Below the pieces are notes generated by a model. It was given only the letters and a program-made list of their open reading frames with translations, did no database searches and had not been told where the DNA came from. A stretch of 64,000 bases of DNA from Magnetococcales bacterium (GTDB lineage Bacteria; Pseudomonadota; Magnetococcia; Magnetococcales; UBA8363). Positions 26,419-35,855 of this stretch are shown here, one piece after another. The stretch's first letter is position 1; every line of letters begins with the position of its first letter. The stretch lies in assembly GCA_002753515.1 (NCBI GenBank), contig PEAK01000008.1:28791-92790 (forward strand), read 5' to 3'. The position numbers and the translations under genes were made by a program.

Positions 26419-28950
26419 ATGGGAGATGGCAATCATGACGGGAATCACGATGGCATGACCGTCATAAAGCGATTTGTGACCGATCTTGACCGGCGTAGCG
26501 GCTCTTTATTCCATATCCACGATCCCGAGACCGGGGCCATGGTGGGGTATGGGTGTCAAGAATTTTATCGTTGGACCATGGCTTGGGCGGAAAGGTTACG
26601 CTTGGGTCCAGACCAAGTGGTCCTGGTTTTTGGCCGCACCACCCCGATGATGATGGCGGCCTGGTTGGGGGCGATCGTGGCGGGTCGGTTGCCGGCTTTT
26701 TTGTCTTATCCCAGCCCGAAAACCTCCCCCGAGGCCTTTGCGGAAAAGTTGGCCAATTATCGGAACCGATTTCAAAGCACGATGTTCGTCGGCGAACTGG
26801 AAGACCGGCAAACCTGGCCGGACCTGCTGTCCCCGGAATCGCTGCCAAGTGTCGATTCCTTTGAAAATAGATCCGATCCCGAAGGCGCAGGGGATCCCCC
26901 CCTGTTTCTGCAATGCTCCTCCGGCACCACGGGTTTGCAAAAGGCGGTTCTCATCCGGGAATCCCAGCTTGTTGCCCAGATTGACAGGTATCGTGCGGCA
27001 TTGAACCTCGATGCGCACACCGACCGCATCGTCAGTTGGTTGCCGCTGTATCACGATATGGGCTTGGTCGCGACCTTTCTGTTGCCTTTGCTGACCCGAA
27101 CACCGGTTTATTATCTGGATCCCTTTCAATGGGCGGCGACGCCCGGTTTGTTGCTGGCAACACTGGAACGGTATCGGGGGACGCTGACCTGGTTGCCCAA
27201 TTTTGCTTTTTCATTTTTGTGTAAAGAGAAGCATCGTTACCGCCTGGACCATGTTCGTGGGTTCATCAATTGTTCCGAGCCGGTCAGTTTGGGTGGTTTT
27301 CAACGCTTCATGGCAACGCATGGCGTTCTTCCGGGGCAATTGTCCGTCTGTTACGCCCTGGCGGAAAATGTGTTCGCTGCCAGCCAGAGTCCCATGGGGC
27401 ACACCCCCCGATGGCTTTCGTTGGATGCGTCCGCTTTGCTCCGGCATCAGGTTGTTGTTCAGGGTGGTGACCGGGCACTGGATGGAGCGTCGCAGCCCCA
27501 GGCCGGTCAGCGCGCCATCATCAGTTGCGGTCCGCCGCTGTCGGGGGTGGAGGTGCGTATTCAACCGCGAGCGGGGGCGGACGTGGGGGCCATTTTTTTG
27601 CGCGGTCCGTGTGCGGTCCGTGGCTATTATCAGGCACCTGCCATGGATGACGATGGATGGTTTCCCACCGGGGATCTGGGCTTCATGCATGCGGGGGAAT
27701 TGTATGTGTGTGGTCGGCAGAAAGAGGTGATCATCCAGAATGGCAAGAACATCTATCCCCAGGATGTGGAAGCGATTCTCCATAGTCATCCTGCGGTTCA
27801 CCCCGGGCGGGTGGCGGTTGTGGGGATGGAGGATCCCGAGTTGGATACCCAACGTACTTTCGCCCTGGTGGAACCAGAGCGTGCCATGACTCTTGATCAA
27901 AGGGTGTTGGTGGGTCAGGAATTGCAATCCCGTCTCGCTTGGCACCTGGATATTGCGGTTCAGGTGGCCGTTGTCCCTCGGGGATGGTTGCGCAAAACCT
28001 CCAGCGGCAAAATGGCTCGGGAGCAGAATTTACAGCGCTATCTGACGGGTTTGAAGGATCAGGTGCATGTGTGTGGCGATTCCCATGTGCGTATCTTTTG
28101 GACGGGCAAAACGTCGCATCGCAACCTGTTCAAGGCGATTCATGCCCACTGGGTCGGCTTGTTGTGGTCCGACAATTGGCACAAGACGACCGCTTTTTTC
28201 AGCCAACTGGTGGCTCATCTACAACCTCGGGATTGTTTGGTGATTCAGGCGGGGGAGCCGGAGTGTCGCAGTATTTTTCCCGCCAGTCCCGATCCCGAGG
28301 CCCGGATTCGTCAGGCGGTTGCCGGGTATCGTGACTTTTTTCTTTTTTTAAAAAAGTTGTGGCCGGGGCGGTTGGCCTATATGACGGGCATTCCGACGGC
28401 ACCCCGGGATGGTGATAATGGGGATCCCCGTTGGCCGGTATGCGGTACGGCCACGGAGCGTTACCGGTATCAGCAGCTTTTTTATGGTGCCATGCAAGCC
28501 TTGTGTGCCGAGCTGTTGATTCATTTCATAGATGCCTGTACCCCCTTCCTGGCGGCGGACGGCATGATTGCCGCCGATGATTTGTTGGATGGGACGCATC
28601 TGATACCTTCCCGGGTGTCGGTTTATGTGGATTTGTTGGAAAAAAATTTCGGTGTCATCAATTGGGAAGCCAATGATATTCCTGAAGATATGCGTGCCTG
28701 GGATGGCAGTTATGCCCATTTCGCCCAATTGGTGCAAAACAAGGTGCGGGATCACCATCCTTTGGTGAGCAACCCCTCCTGGGAACGGATGGTTTCTTCG
28801 GGATTGTTGGATTCATTGGATATTGTCGAATTGGTGACCATGCTCAACCAAGTCTGTGGTTTGAATATTGAGCCGGGTGGGGTTTATTGGAAAGATTTTG
28901 AATCGATTGATGGCCTGTATAAAAAATTTGTGCTAGGATCAAATCTTTAA
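26419..28950 (+). CDS. Three-domain fusion: acyl-AMP ligase, SGNH-like hydrolase, acyl carrier domain
   Basis: 843 residues. Residues ~13-540 are an ANL adenylation domain: P-loop CSSGTTGLQKAV (166-177), the fatty-acyl-AMP-ligase-like WLPLYHDMGL (207-216), YALAE (312-316), TGD (417-419) and catalytic K531 in TSSGKM. Residues ~548-745 look like an SGNH/GDSL hydrolase: block I GDSH (553-556) and a DGTHLIPS block (724-731) supplying Asp and His. Residues ~775-843 are an acyl carrier domain with the phosphopantetheine serine S799 in LLDSLDIVEL. The protein could activate an acyl group, load it on its own carrier and transfer or hydrolyse it. The start may instead be the ATG at 26455, since the first 12 residues are a GNHDG repeat. 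No polyketide or peptide synthase is adjacent. Confidence 0.85.
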   Translation: MGDGNHDGNHDGMTVIKRFVTDLDRRSGSLFHIHDPETGAMVGYGCQEFYRWTMAWAERLRLGPDQVVLVFGRTTPMMMAAWLGAIVAGRLPAFLSYPSPKTSPEAFAEKLANYRNRFQSTMFVGELEDRQTWPDLLSPESLPSVDSFENRSDPEGAGDPPLFLQCSSGTTGLQKAVLIRESQLVAQIDRYRAALNLDAHTDRIVSWLPLYHDMGLVATFLLPLLTRTPVYYLDPFQWAATPGLLLATLERYRGTLTWLPNFAFSFLCKEKHRYRLDHVRGFINCSEPVSLGGFQRFMATHGVLPGQLSVCYALAENVFAASQSPMGHTPRWLSLDASALLRHQVVVQGGDRALDGASQPQAGQRAIISCGPPLSGVEVRIQPRAGADVGAIFLRGPCAVRGYYQAPAMDDDGWFPTGDLGFMHAGELYVCGRQKEVIIQNGKNIYPQDVEAILHSHPAVHPGRVAVVGMEDPELDTQRTFALVEPERAMTLDQRVLVGQELQSRLAWHLDIAVQVAVVPRGWLRKTSSGKMAREQNLQRYLTGLKDQVHVCGDSHVRIFWTGKTSHRNLFKAIHAHWVGLLWSDNWHKTTAFFSQLVAHLQPRDCLVIQAGEPECRSIFPASPDPEARIRQAVAGYRDFFLFLKKLWPGRLAYMTGIPTAPRDGDNGDPRWPVCGTATERYRYQQLFYGAMQALCAELLIHFIDACTPFLAADGMIAADDLLDGTHLIPSRVSVYVDLLEKNFGVINWEANDIPEDMRAWDGSYAHFAQLVQNKVRDHHPLVSNPSWERMVSSGLLDSLDIVELVTMLNQVCGLNIEPGGVYWKDFESIDGLYKKFVLGSNL

Positions 28951-28978
28951 AGATTTATGAATAACCTGGGAATGGCTA

Positions 28979-29485
28979 ATGATGCGCGCAATGTTTTTGA
29001 ATCGGTTGAGTTTCATTATATTGATTGCCCTGTTCATTCAAGGGTTCATACCGGTTCCACTCCGGGCTGCCGAACAATGGGAGGGGGTGGTGGTGTATGT
29101 GTTGGATGGGGACAGCATCAAGGTGAAAGTGGATGGTCGGGTGAAGGTCGTTCGCTTGAAGGGGATTGATGCCCCGGAAAAGGGTCAGCCCCATGCGGAG
29201 GAGGCATCGCTCTTCGTCCGGCACCTGACACTGCACCAGCCCGTTACCCTGAAAGTTTTTGGTTTGGACAAATATGAGCGCGTACTGGCCGAGGTCACCA
29301 TGAAAGATGGCCTCAATCTGAATCAGGAGATCGTGCGCCGGGGATTGGCCTGGCAACACATTGCCTATTCCAAGGATAAAACGCTACGAAGCCTGGAACG
29401 GGAAGCCCGGGATGCGCGGCTCGGGCTTTGGGCCGAGGCCAATCCGGAGCCGCCTTGGGTCTGGAAGCGGCGGCACGGGAAATAA
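28979..29485 (+). CDS. Secreted thermonuclease-like (SNase) protein
   Basis: 168 residues. A signal peptide (LSFIILIALFIQGFIPVPL, cleavage near RAAEQ) is followed by a staphylococcal-nuclease OB-fold: VLDGDSIKVKV with a calcium-binding aspartate, VVRLKGIDAPEKGQ with catalytic arginine and aspartate, a LDKYERVLAEV strand with the second arginine, and a final EREARDARLGLW helix. All catalytic positions appear intact, so a periplasmic or extracellular nuclease is likely. It starts 28 bases after the ligase fusion and converges with the SH3 gene ten bases away. Confidence 0.92.
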   Translation: MMRAMFLNRLSFIILIALFIQGFIPVPLRAAEQWEGVVVYVLDGDSIKVKVDGRVKVVRLKGIDAPEKGQPHAEEASLFVRHLTLHQPVTLKVFGLDKYERVLAEVTMKDGLNLNQEIVRRGLAWQHIAYSKDKTLRSLEREARDARLGLWAEANPEPPWVWKRRHGK

Positions 29486-29495
29486 GGGCTTAGGA

Positions 29496-30167
29496 TCACA
29501 GGGAATCGTAAGAGCCGCGACGTTTTTTGGCCATGATGGATCCGGCAAACATTCCCAAACCCAATACAGCGGCCCCGGCAATAAAAAAAGAGGTGTCCGA
29601 CTGGCGTTCCAGGGATTTTTTCTCATCCGTGATTCGCTTGAGTTCGCTGCTGAGTTGGTTGATCTTGGTTTTGAAATGTTTGTTTTCCTCATCGATCTTC
29701 AAAGTATTGTGCATCAACCCCTGCAAGCGTTCCAATTCGACCTGGCTTTGATTGAGCGTTTGGTTTATTTGTTTGACCTCGTTAAATCTTTTTTCAAGAA
29801 CACTATGTTCGTTTCGCAAGGTTTCCAGATTTTGTTCCAAATCGGTCACGCGCAATGATGCCGGGACTTTGTCGGTGAGGTAGCGGTCAAGAATCCATCC
29901 ATCCTTGTCATTTTCATCGCGGACGCGACTCCAGCCATTGGCGTTTTTTTCCAGAACGCGTAATTTCATGCCACTCTTAAGCATGCGCACGATGCGATAA
30001 TTGGTTTCTGGTCCACTGCGCATTGAAATATCGACGCTGTCGGCGACATAGTATGGGGCATCGACAGGGTTTGCACAGAGGGCTGGCTCGGGGGAGAAAA
30101 GCAGGCATCCCCCTATCGGGATGAGCCAGATCATGGTTTTTTGGATGGTTTTGGAAGTGTGGGACAT
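29496..30167 (-). CDS. SH3-domain protein with coiled coil and C-terminal anchor (TIGR04211-like)
   Basis: 223 residues from the ATG at 30167; a TTG at 30200 would add 11. A signal peptide (MIWLIPIGGCLLFSPEPALC) precedes a bacterial SH3 domain (YYVADSVDISMRSGPETNYRIVR and GWSRV...DGWI, about 35-100). A long coiled coil (about 105-190) leads to one transmembrane helix (FFIAGAAVLGLGMFAGSIM) and a basic cytoplasmic tail. This architecture matches the TIGR04211/YgiM family, periplasmic proteins anchored at the C-terminus with no settled function, perhaps tied to the cell wall. It diverges from argB. Confidence 0.88.
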   Translation of the reverse strand: MSHTSKTIQKTMIWLIPIGGCLLFSPEPALCANPVDAPYYVADSVDISMRSGPETNYRIVRMLKSGMKLRVLEKNANGWSRVRDENDKDGWILDRYLTDKVPASLRVTDLEQNLETLRNEHSVLEKRFNEVKQINQTLNQSQVELERLQGLMHNTLKIDEENKHFKTKINQLSSELKRITDEKKSLERQSDTSFFIAGAAVLGLGMFAGSIMAKKRRGSYDSL

Positions 30168-30253
30168 CGTGGACCAATAGTGGTTTGTAGTTTGCGTCAA
30201 GAAGGTTATTCTTGACCTGGATTAAAGCAACTCCCAAGCGAAAGGAGATGGCT

Positions 30254-31138
30254 ATGCCCGTCGAAGATCAAATCGGTAAAGCGCGAATTCTCATTGAGTC
30301 ACTGCCTTATATGCGTCGTTTTGAGGGTAAGACCTTCGTCATCAAATACGGCGGGCACGCCATGGTTGAAGAATCATTAAAGGTATCCTTTGTCAAGGAT
30401 GTCATCCTCATGCGCCAAGTGGGTATCAAGCCCGTAGTGGTTCACGGTGGCGGCCCGCAGATCGGCCAAACCATGACCCGCATGGGACTCAAGCCGCAAT
30501 TTGTGGACGGGCTGCGGGTCACGGACCAGGATACCATCAATGTAGTGGAGATGGTGCTGGCAGGCAAGGTAAACAAGGATATTGTGAGTTTAATCAATCT
30601 GAATGGTGGTCGGGCGGTGGGGTTGTCGGGCAAGGATGGGCACACCATCCAAGCGCGCAAACGTCAGCATGTGCGTCAGGGACCCGAATTGCAGTCACCG
30701 GAAATCATCGATTTGGGCTGGGTCGGCGATGTGGAAAAAATCGATACCACCTTGCTGGATCTGTTATCCCAATCTACCCTGATTCCCGTGGTGGCCCCGG
30801 TGGGTGTTGGGGAGAGCGGTGAAACCTACAATATCAACGCCGATTCGGTTGCGGGTGCGCTGGCGGTGGCATTGCGGGCGGAAAAACTGATCCTCTTGAC
30901 CGATGTTATTGGTGTCAAAGATAAAAATGGTCAGTTGATCAGCGAATTGAACCAGGAACAGGTACGCCGGTTGATGCAGCAGGAGGTGATAACCGGGGGG
31001 ATGATTCCCAAGGTGGAAACCTGCATCAACGCCCGCAAGGGGGGGGTCGATTCCACCCATATCATTGACGGTCGTATCGAACACGCCCTGCTGTTGGAGG
31101 TGTTTACCGACCAGGGGGTCGGCACGTGTGTTCGCTAA
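30254..31138 (+). CDS. argB: ArgB, N-acetylglutamate kinase
   Basis: 294 residues from the ATG at 30254; AAAGGAG is correctly spaced for this start rather than the ATG at 30248. Amino-acid kinase fold: [10 protein letters not shown] (substrate lysine and glycine-rich loop), [46 protein letters not shown] and [11 protein letters not shown] near the end. It phosphorylates N-acetylglutamate in arginine synthesis. The N-terminal extension seen in arginine-inhibited hexameric forms ([20 protein letters not shown]) is present, so feedback inhibition is likely. Confidence 0.96.
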   Translation: MPVEDQIGKARILIESLPYMRRFEGKTFVIKYGGHAMVEESLKVSFVKDVILMRQVGIKPVVVHGGGPQIGQTMTRMGLKPQFVDGLRVTDQDTINVVEMVLAGKVNKDIVSLINLNGGRAVGLSGKDGHTIQARKRQHVRQGPELQSPEIIDLGWVGDVEKIDTTLLDLLSQSTLIPVVAPVGVGESGETYNINADSVAGALAVALRAEKLILLTDVIGVKDKNGQLISELNQEQVRRLMQQEVITGGMIPKVETCINARKGGVDSTHIIDGRIEHALLLEVFTDQGVGTCVR

Positions 31139-31179
31139 AATATTTGGCTAAACAATAAATAAGAGAAGTGTTCTTGACC

Positions 31180-32574
31180 ATGCCGCCAAAAAACAAAACA
31201 ATGCCGCCACCCGTGGAATCCAAGGATGAGCTGATCGCCTGGTTTCACGAGGGCAACAAGCCGCGCCAGGAATGGCGCGTTGGTACGGAACATGAAAAAT
31301 TTGGATTCAGAAAGAAAGATTTGACCCCCATACCCTACGAAGGGGAAAGGGGGATTCATGCGCTCCTGCTGACCATGGGGGAAAAGTTTGCCTGGGAGAT
31401 GGTCCTGGAAGCGGGTTTGCCGATTGCCCTGGTCAAGGGGGCGGCGGGGATCACCCTGGAGCCGGGGGGGCAATTGGAGTTGTCGGGCGCTCCCTTGAAA
31501 ACCATTCATGAAACTCAGGATGAAATCAACGAGCATTTGCAACAGTTGGGGGCGGTGTGTCGTGATCTTGACATTGCCTTTCTTGGCATCGGTGCCCAAC
31601 CCAAGTGGCCGTTTGCAAAAATTCCCTGGATGCCCAAAGGGCGCTATCGGGTGATGCGGGAGTATTTACCACAACGCGGACGGTTGAGTTTGGACATGAT
31701 GGCCCGGACGGCGACGGTTCAGGCCAATCTGGATTATGCCGATGAAGCGGACATGGTCCGTAAATTTCGCCTGGCACTGGCGATTCAGCCGGTGGTGACG
31801 GCCTTGTTCGCCAATTCCCCGTTCATCGACGGCAAACCCAATGATTACCGCTCCTACCGGGCGCATATCTGGCATCATACCGACCCGGATCGATGCGGCA
31901 TGTTGCCCTTTGTCTTTGAGGATGCGTTTGGCTTTGAACGCTACATGGAGTATGCCCTCAGTGTACCCATGCTGTTTTATTATCGACACGGTGTGTACCA
32001 CCCGGCGGGTGGGGTGCCATTCGCTGAATTTTTTGCCGGTCGCTTACCGGCGTTGCCCGGGGAACGACCGACCATCGACGACTGGGCCATGCATCTCTCG
32101 ACCCTGTTTCCCGATGTCCGCTTGAAGCGTTATCTGGAAACCCGGGGGGCGGATGCCGGCAATTCGGCAACCTTATGCGCATTGCCCGCCCTGTGGAAAG
32201 GATTGTTGTATGACGACGATGCCCTGGAAGGGGCTTGGGAACGGGTGGCGGCCTGGTCGATGGAAGAAAGGGTGCAATTGCATCGTGATGTGCCGCGTTG
32301 GGGACTCGGTACCCCGATTCCCGGCGGCGGAACGGTACGGCAGTTGGCCTTGGAACTCCTGGATTTGGCGCGGGACGGCTTGCAAACCCACAATGCCAGA
32401 AACGCCAACGGTTGCGATGAATCCATCTACTTGAAGGTGCTGTATCAATGGGCCGAGTCGGGTTTGTCGCCGGCGGATCGCTTGCTGAAGGCGTTTCACG
32501 AACGTTGGGGTGGTCGTGTCGATTCGGTGTTTTTGGAAGAAGAGTTTGAATCTTTTTACGGAGTCTGTAGCTGA
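31180..32574 (+). CDS. gshA: Glutamate-cysteine ligase, plant/alphaproteobacterial type
   Basis: 464 residues from the ATG at 31180; GTG at 31168 and TTG at 31174 are possible. The family words are clear: EWRVGTEHEKFGF at the ATP/glutamate site, GITLEPGGQLELSGAPL, MMARTATVQANLDY, and RSYRAHIWHHTDPDRCGMLP. This class (GCS2-like, as in plants and Rhizobiales) makes gamma-glutamylcysteine, the first step of glutathione synthesis. Plant enzymes are redox-regulated by cysteine pairs; whether that holds here cannot be seen. The stop overlaps the next start by one base (TGATG). Confidence 0.94.
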   Translation: MPPKNKTMPPPVESKDELIAWFHEGNKPRQEWRVGTEHEKFGFRKKDLTPIPYEGERGIHALLLTMGEKFAWEMVLEAGLPIALVKGAAGITLEPGGQLELSGAPLKTIHETQDEINEHLQQLGAVCRDLDIAFLGIGAQPKWPFAKIPWMPKGRYRVMREYLPQRGRLSLDMMARTATVQANLDYADEADMVRKFRLALAIQPVVTALFANSPFIDGKPNDYRSYRAHIWHHTDPDRCGMLPFVFEDAFGFERYMEYALSVPMLFYYRHGVYHPAGGVPFAEFFAGRLPALPGERPTIDDWAMHLSTLFPDVRLKRYLETRGADAGNSATLCALPALWKGLLYDDDALEGAWERVAAWSMEERVQLHRDVPRWGLGTPIPGGGTVRQLALELLDLARDGLQTHNARNANGCDESIYLKVLYQWAESGLSPADRLLKAFHERWGGRVDSVFLEEEFESFYGVCS

Positions 32575-33389
32575 TGTTGGCGTCTGGGGTGATCTCTTTG
32601 TTTTTTGGTGCCGCCTTGGCCACCGGACTGGCAGCCGGGATCATCGCCGGAATGTTCGGAGTGGGTGGGGGGATCATCGTTGTTCCGGCATTGTTATTTT
32701 TGTTCGCCAACATGGATGTCAACCAGGATGTTATCATGCATCTGGCGGTGGGAACTTCCCTGGCCACGATTGTGGTAACCAACAGTTCCGTAACCTTCAA
32801 TCATCATCGGCGCGGTTCCGTGGATTGGCGCTTGGTTCTACTTTTCACTCCGAGTACCCTTTTGGGTGCTTGGTTGGGGTCGCATTTGGCGGCTACCATC
32901 AATGGGGCGGCGTTACGTCTGTTGTTTGGTTGCTTTGAAATTTTTGTCGGCTTGCAAATGCTGCGCGGTCAGAAGGGGGATGGGACAGGCAAACCCGTGT
33001 TGACGGGGAAATTTGACCCGTTACTCGGGTTGGTGATCGGATCCATTTCCAGTTTATTCGGCATCGGTGGCGGGACTTTGGCGGTGCCAACGTTGAATTT
33101 GTTACGCGGTGTACCCATGCTCAAAGCTGTTGGTTCCGCATCGGCCATGGGTATCTTTTTGGCGTGTGCCGGTGCCCTTGGCTATATCCAATCCGGGTGG
33201 GGGCATGCCAGTTTGCCGCCCGGTTCTTTTGGGTTTGTCTTGCCAGAAGCTTTTTTGGGTATTGTTTGTGGTTCCTTGTTAACGACTTCCATAGGGGTAC
33301 GGATGGCGCACTCCCTGCCGCAAAAACTGTTAAAACGCGGATTTGGCGTTTTTCTGATCCTGGTCGGAATCAAACTGATTCTCAAGTGA
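32574..33389 (+). CDS. TauE/SafE-family anion exporter
   Basis: 271 residues with about eight transmembrane segments. The repeated family motif occurs twice, as expected for the inverted-repeat fold: GIIAGMFGVGGGIIVVPAL near the start and GSISSLFGIGGGTLAVPTL in the middle. Members export sulfite, sulfoacetate or other organosulfur anions. The first base of its ATG is the last base of the gshA stop, so it is translationally coupled to glutathione synthesis, which suggests, as inference, a role with sulfur compounds. Confidence 0.92.
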   Translation: MLASGVISLFFGAALATGLAAGIIAGMFGVGGGIIVVPALLFLFANMDVNQDVIMHLAVGTSLATIVVTNSSVTFNHHRRGSVDWRLVLLFTPSTLLGAWLGSHLAATINGAALRLLFGCFEIFVGLQMLRGQKGDGTGKPVLTGKFDPLLGLVIGSISSLFGIGGGTLAVPTLNLLRGVPMLKAVGSASAMGIFLACAGALGYIQSGWGHASLPPGSFGFVLPEAFLGIVCGSLLTTSIGVRMAHSLPQKLLKRGFGVFLILVGIKLILK

Positions 33390-33411
33390 GTGGCGCAGCG
33401 GGATCGGGTTA

Positions 33412-34629
33412 TTAGACCACAGCAATACGGGCGAATTTGCGTTTGCCCGCTCGTATGAGGTAACTCTGACCCGATTTGAGCATCGTTTTGTTGTCGTTTG
33501 TTTTCTGGTTATCGACGCTGACGGCGTTTTGTTGGATCAGGCGCATACCTTCACCATTGGAAGCGACCAACCCTGCGAGACGCATGGCCGTAGCCAATCC
33601 CAGTTGACCACCTTCGCTCGCCAGGGTGACGGAAGCGATATCTTCCGGTATTTCCCCGTGTTTAAAGACCGACTCGAAGGATTCACGCGCTTTGCGGGCT
33701 GCGGCTTCGTCATGAAAGCGTGCGGTTAATTCCATGGCCAATTGTTTCTTGACCTCCATGGGGTGTTGCCGACCTTCCGCCACATCGTGTTTGGCGGTCT
33801 GGATCTCTGCCAGGGATTGGGCCGACAACAATTCAAAATAACGCCACATGAGGGTATCGGAGAGTGACATCACCTTGCCGAAAATTTCCCCCGGGGGGTC
33901 GAGTATGGCAATGGTGTTGTTCAAGGATTTGGACATTTTATGGACTCCGTCCAATCCTTCCAGGATGGGCATGGTGAGGATGCATTGCGGCTCCTGGCCA
34001 TACTCCCGTTGCAGCTCCCGTCCCATCAGCAGGTTGAATGTTTGATCGGTTCCACCCAGTTCCACATCCGCTTTGAGGGCCACCGAATCGTAGCCTTGCA
34101 CCAAAGGATAGAGAAATTCATGGATGGCAATGGGTTTGTTGTCGCGATAACGTTTGGCGAAGTCATCGCGTTCCAGCATCCTGGCGACGGTTTGGCGCGA
34201 AGCCAGTTGGATCATTTCGGCAGCACTGAAAGAGTTCATCCAGGTACTGTTGAAAACAACGCGTGTGGCTTGGGGATCCAGTATGCGAAAGGCCTGGGTT
34301 TTGTAAGTCTCGGCGTTAACGGCGATTTGTTGTGGCGTTAACGGTTTACGGGTTTCACTTTTACCGGTGGGGTCGCCGATCAGGCCGGTGAAATCACCGA
34401 TCAGGAACAGGATTTCATGACCCAATTGTTGAAACTGGCGCATTTTTTGGATCAGCACGGTATGTCCCAGATGCAGGTCCGGGGCGGTGGGATCGAACCC
34501 GGCCTTGATGCGTAATGGTTGGCCGGTTTTTAATGAGCGGTTGAGTTTTTCTTCGAGGGCTTGTTCCTGAATGATGGAGACAGCGCCACGACGGATCAGA
34601 TCCATTTGTTCAGCGACCGGTTTAAACAT
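33412..34629 (-). CDS. tyrS: Tyrosyl-tRNA synthetase
   Basis: 405 residues from the ATG at 34629, supported by AAGGG four bases upstream; an ATG at 34644 has none. Class I synthetase: HLGH (in [13 protein letters not shown]), [18 protein letters not shown], and KMSKS in [15 protein letters not shown]-terminal S4-like domain follows (about 340-405, [21 protein letters not shown] cut short here as [12 protein letters not shown]). The KMSKS form, rather than KFGKT, places it with the longer bacterial TyrRS subgroup. It diverges from anmK across 73 bases, a pairing also found in other alphaproteobacteria. Confidence 0.95.
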   Translation of the reverse strand: MFKPVAEQMDLIRRGAVSIIQEQALEEKLNRSLKTGQPLRIKAGFDPTAPDLHLGHTVLIQKMRQFQQLGHEILFLIGDFTGLIGDPTGKSETRKPLTPQQIAVNAETYKTQAFRILDPQATRVVFNSTWMNSFSAAEMIQLASRQTVARMLERDDFAKRYRDNKPIAIHEFLYPLVQGYDSVALKADVELGGTDQTFNLLMGRELQREYGQEPQCILTMPILEGLDGVHKMSKSLNNTIAILDPPGEIFGKVMSLSDTLMWRYFELLSAQSLAEIQTAKHDVAEGRQHPMEVKKQLAMELTARFHDEAAARKARESFESVFKHGEIPEDIASVTLASEGGQLGLATAMRLAGLVASNGEGMRLIQQNAVSVDNQKTNDNKTMLKSGQSYLIRAGKRKFARIAVV

Positions 34630-34702
34630 GATGCCCTTGACCATAATCGTTACGGGTTGACCAGAGAAGCGCTCACCTTAACACAAACAAAGGCTTTAAA
34701 AC

Positions 34703-35839
34703 ATGGGGACAATCTTTCGGGCGGTGGGACTGATATCGGGTACCTCGGCGGATGGTGTGGATGCGGTGTTGCTGGATACCGATGGTGAGACGGTACCCCG
34801 GGTGATCGCCCGTGTGGCCAATCCCTATCCCGACGCGTTGCGCCGTCGGGTCATGGCGCTGTACGAACCGGGGGACAATGAGTTGGATCGCATGGGGGCG
34901 TTGGATCGCGACCTGGGTGACTTTTTTGCGGAAGCGGCCATTGCGGTGTGTCGGGCGGCGGGGTGTGAGCCCTCCGCAATCGATGTGGTGGGGAGTCATG
35001 GGCAAACCGTGCGCCACCGCCCCCCTGGTTTTTCGACGCAAATCGCCAGCCCATTCGTGATCAGCCACCGTTTGCGTGTGCTGACGGTGGCCGATTTCCG
35101 CATGGCGGATATGGTGCGGGGCGGGGAGGGGGCCCCCCTGGTGCCGTTGTATCACCGGGTATTGTTTGGCGGTGATGAGGCGGTGGCGGTCATCAATCTG
35201 GGGGGCATTGCCAACATAACCGCCCTGGCGACCGATGGCAGCGTGACGGCGGGGGATACGGGACCCGCCAATACATTGATGGATCATTGGGCGGAACGAA
35301 TCAGCTCTGGCCGGGAGCATTGCGATACCGATGGGGCCTGGGCCGCCCGGGGTCAGGTCGATGCGGCGGCGTTGCAATGGTTGCTCGCTCATCCCTATTT
35401 TCAACGCCCATTCCCCAAATCCACCGGAAGGGAAGAGTTTGGTGCCGAGTTTTTGGAACAATTCATAGCGGCGTTTCCCGGGATGGGGACTGCGGATCGG
35501 TTTCGCACCCTGGCGCAGTTGACCGTTGAAACGGTGGCCCTGGCGTGTGAACGTCTCCTGTCACCTGAGCCCCAGCGGGTGGTTTTGTGTGGTGGCGGGG
35601 CGGATAATCCGGTGTTGGTTGCGGGGTTCCGGGAACGTCTGCCCCGTTCCCGGGTTCTCTCCAGCGCCAGTCTGGGGGTGGATACGGCTTTTCTGGAGGC
35701 GGAAGCCTTTGCCTGGTTTGCGGTGCGCACGTTGCGGGGGTTGCCTTCTAACCTGCCAGAAGCTACCCACGCATCGGAACCGGCGGTATTGGGGGCCCTT
35801 TACCTCCCGGGTCCGGGCTATAGCGTACTCAAGCGCTGA
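34703..35839 (+). CDS. anmK: AnmK, anhydro-N-acetylmuramic acid kinase
   Basis: 378 residues. Actin-like ATPase fold with the family's signature words: AVGLISGTSADGVDAVL at the start, VGSHGQTVRHRP, ADFRMADMVRGGEGAPLVP, VINLGGIANIT, DTGPANTLMDHW and VVLCGGGADNP. It phosphorylates and opens 1,6-anhydroMurNAc during cell-wall recycling. The substrate is produced by lytic transglycosylases such as the Slt-like enzyme at 14383. It converges with rpe 16 bases away. Confidence 0.96.
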   Translation: MGTIFRAVGLISGTSADGVDAVLLDTDGETVPRVIARVANPYPDALRRRVMALYEPGDNELDRMGALDRDLGDFFAEAAIAVCRAAGCEPSAIDVVGSHGQTVRHRPPGFSTQIASPFVISHRLRVLTVADFRMADMVRGGEGAPLVPLYHRVLFGGDEAVAVINLGGIANITALATDGSVTAGDTGPANTLMDHWAERISSGREHCDTDGAWAARGQVDAAALQWLLAHPYFQRPFPKSTGREEFGAEFLEQFIAAFPGMGTADRFRTLAQLTVETVALACERLLSPEPQRVVLCGGGADNPVLVAGFRERLPRSRVLSSASLGVDTAFLEAEAFAWFAVRTLRGLPSNLPEATHASEPAVLGALYLPGPGYSVLKR

Positions 35840-35855
35840 GTTATCGCGCCTATGC

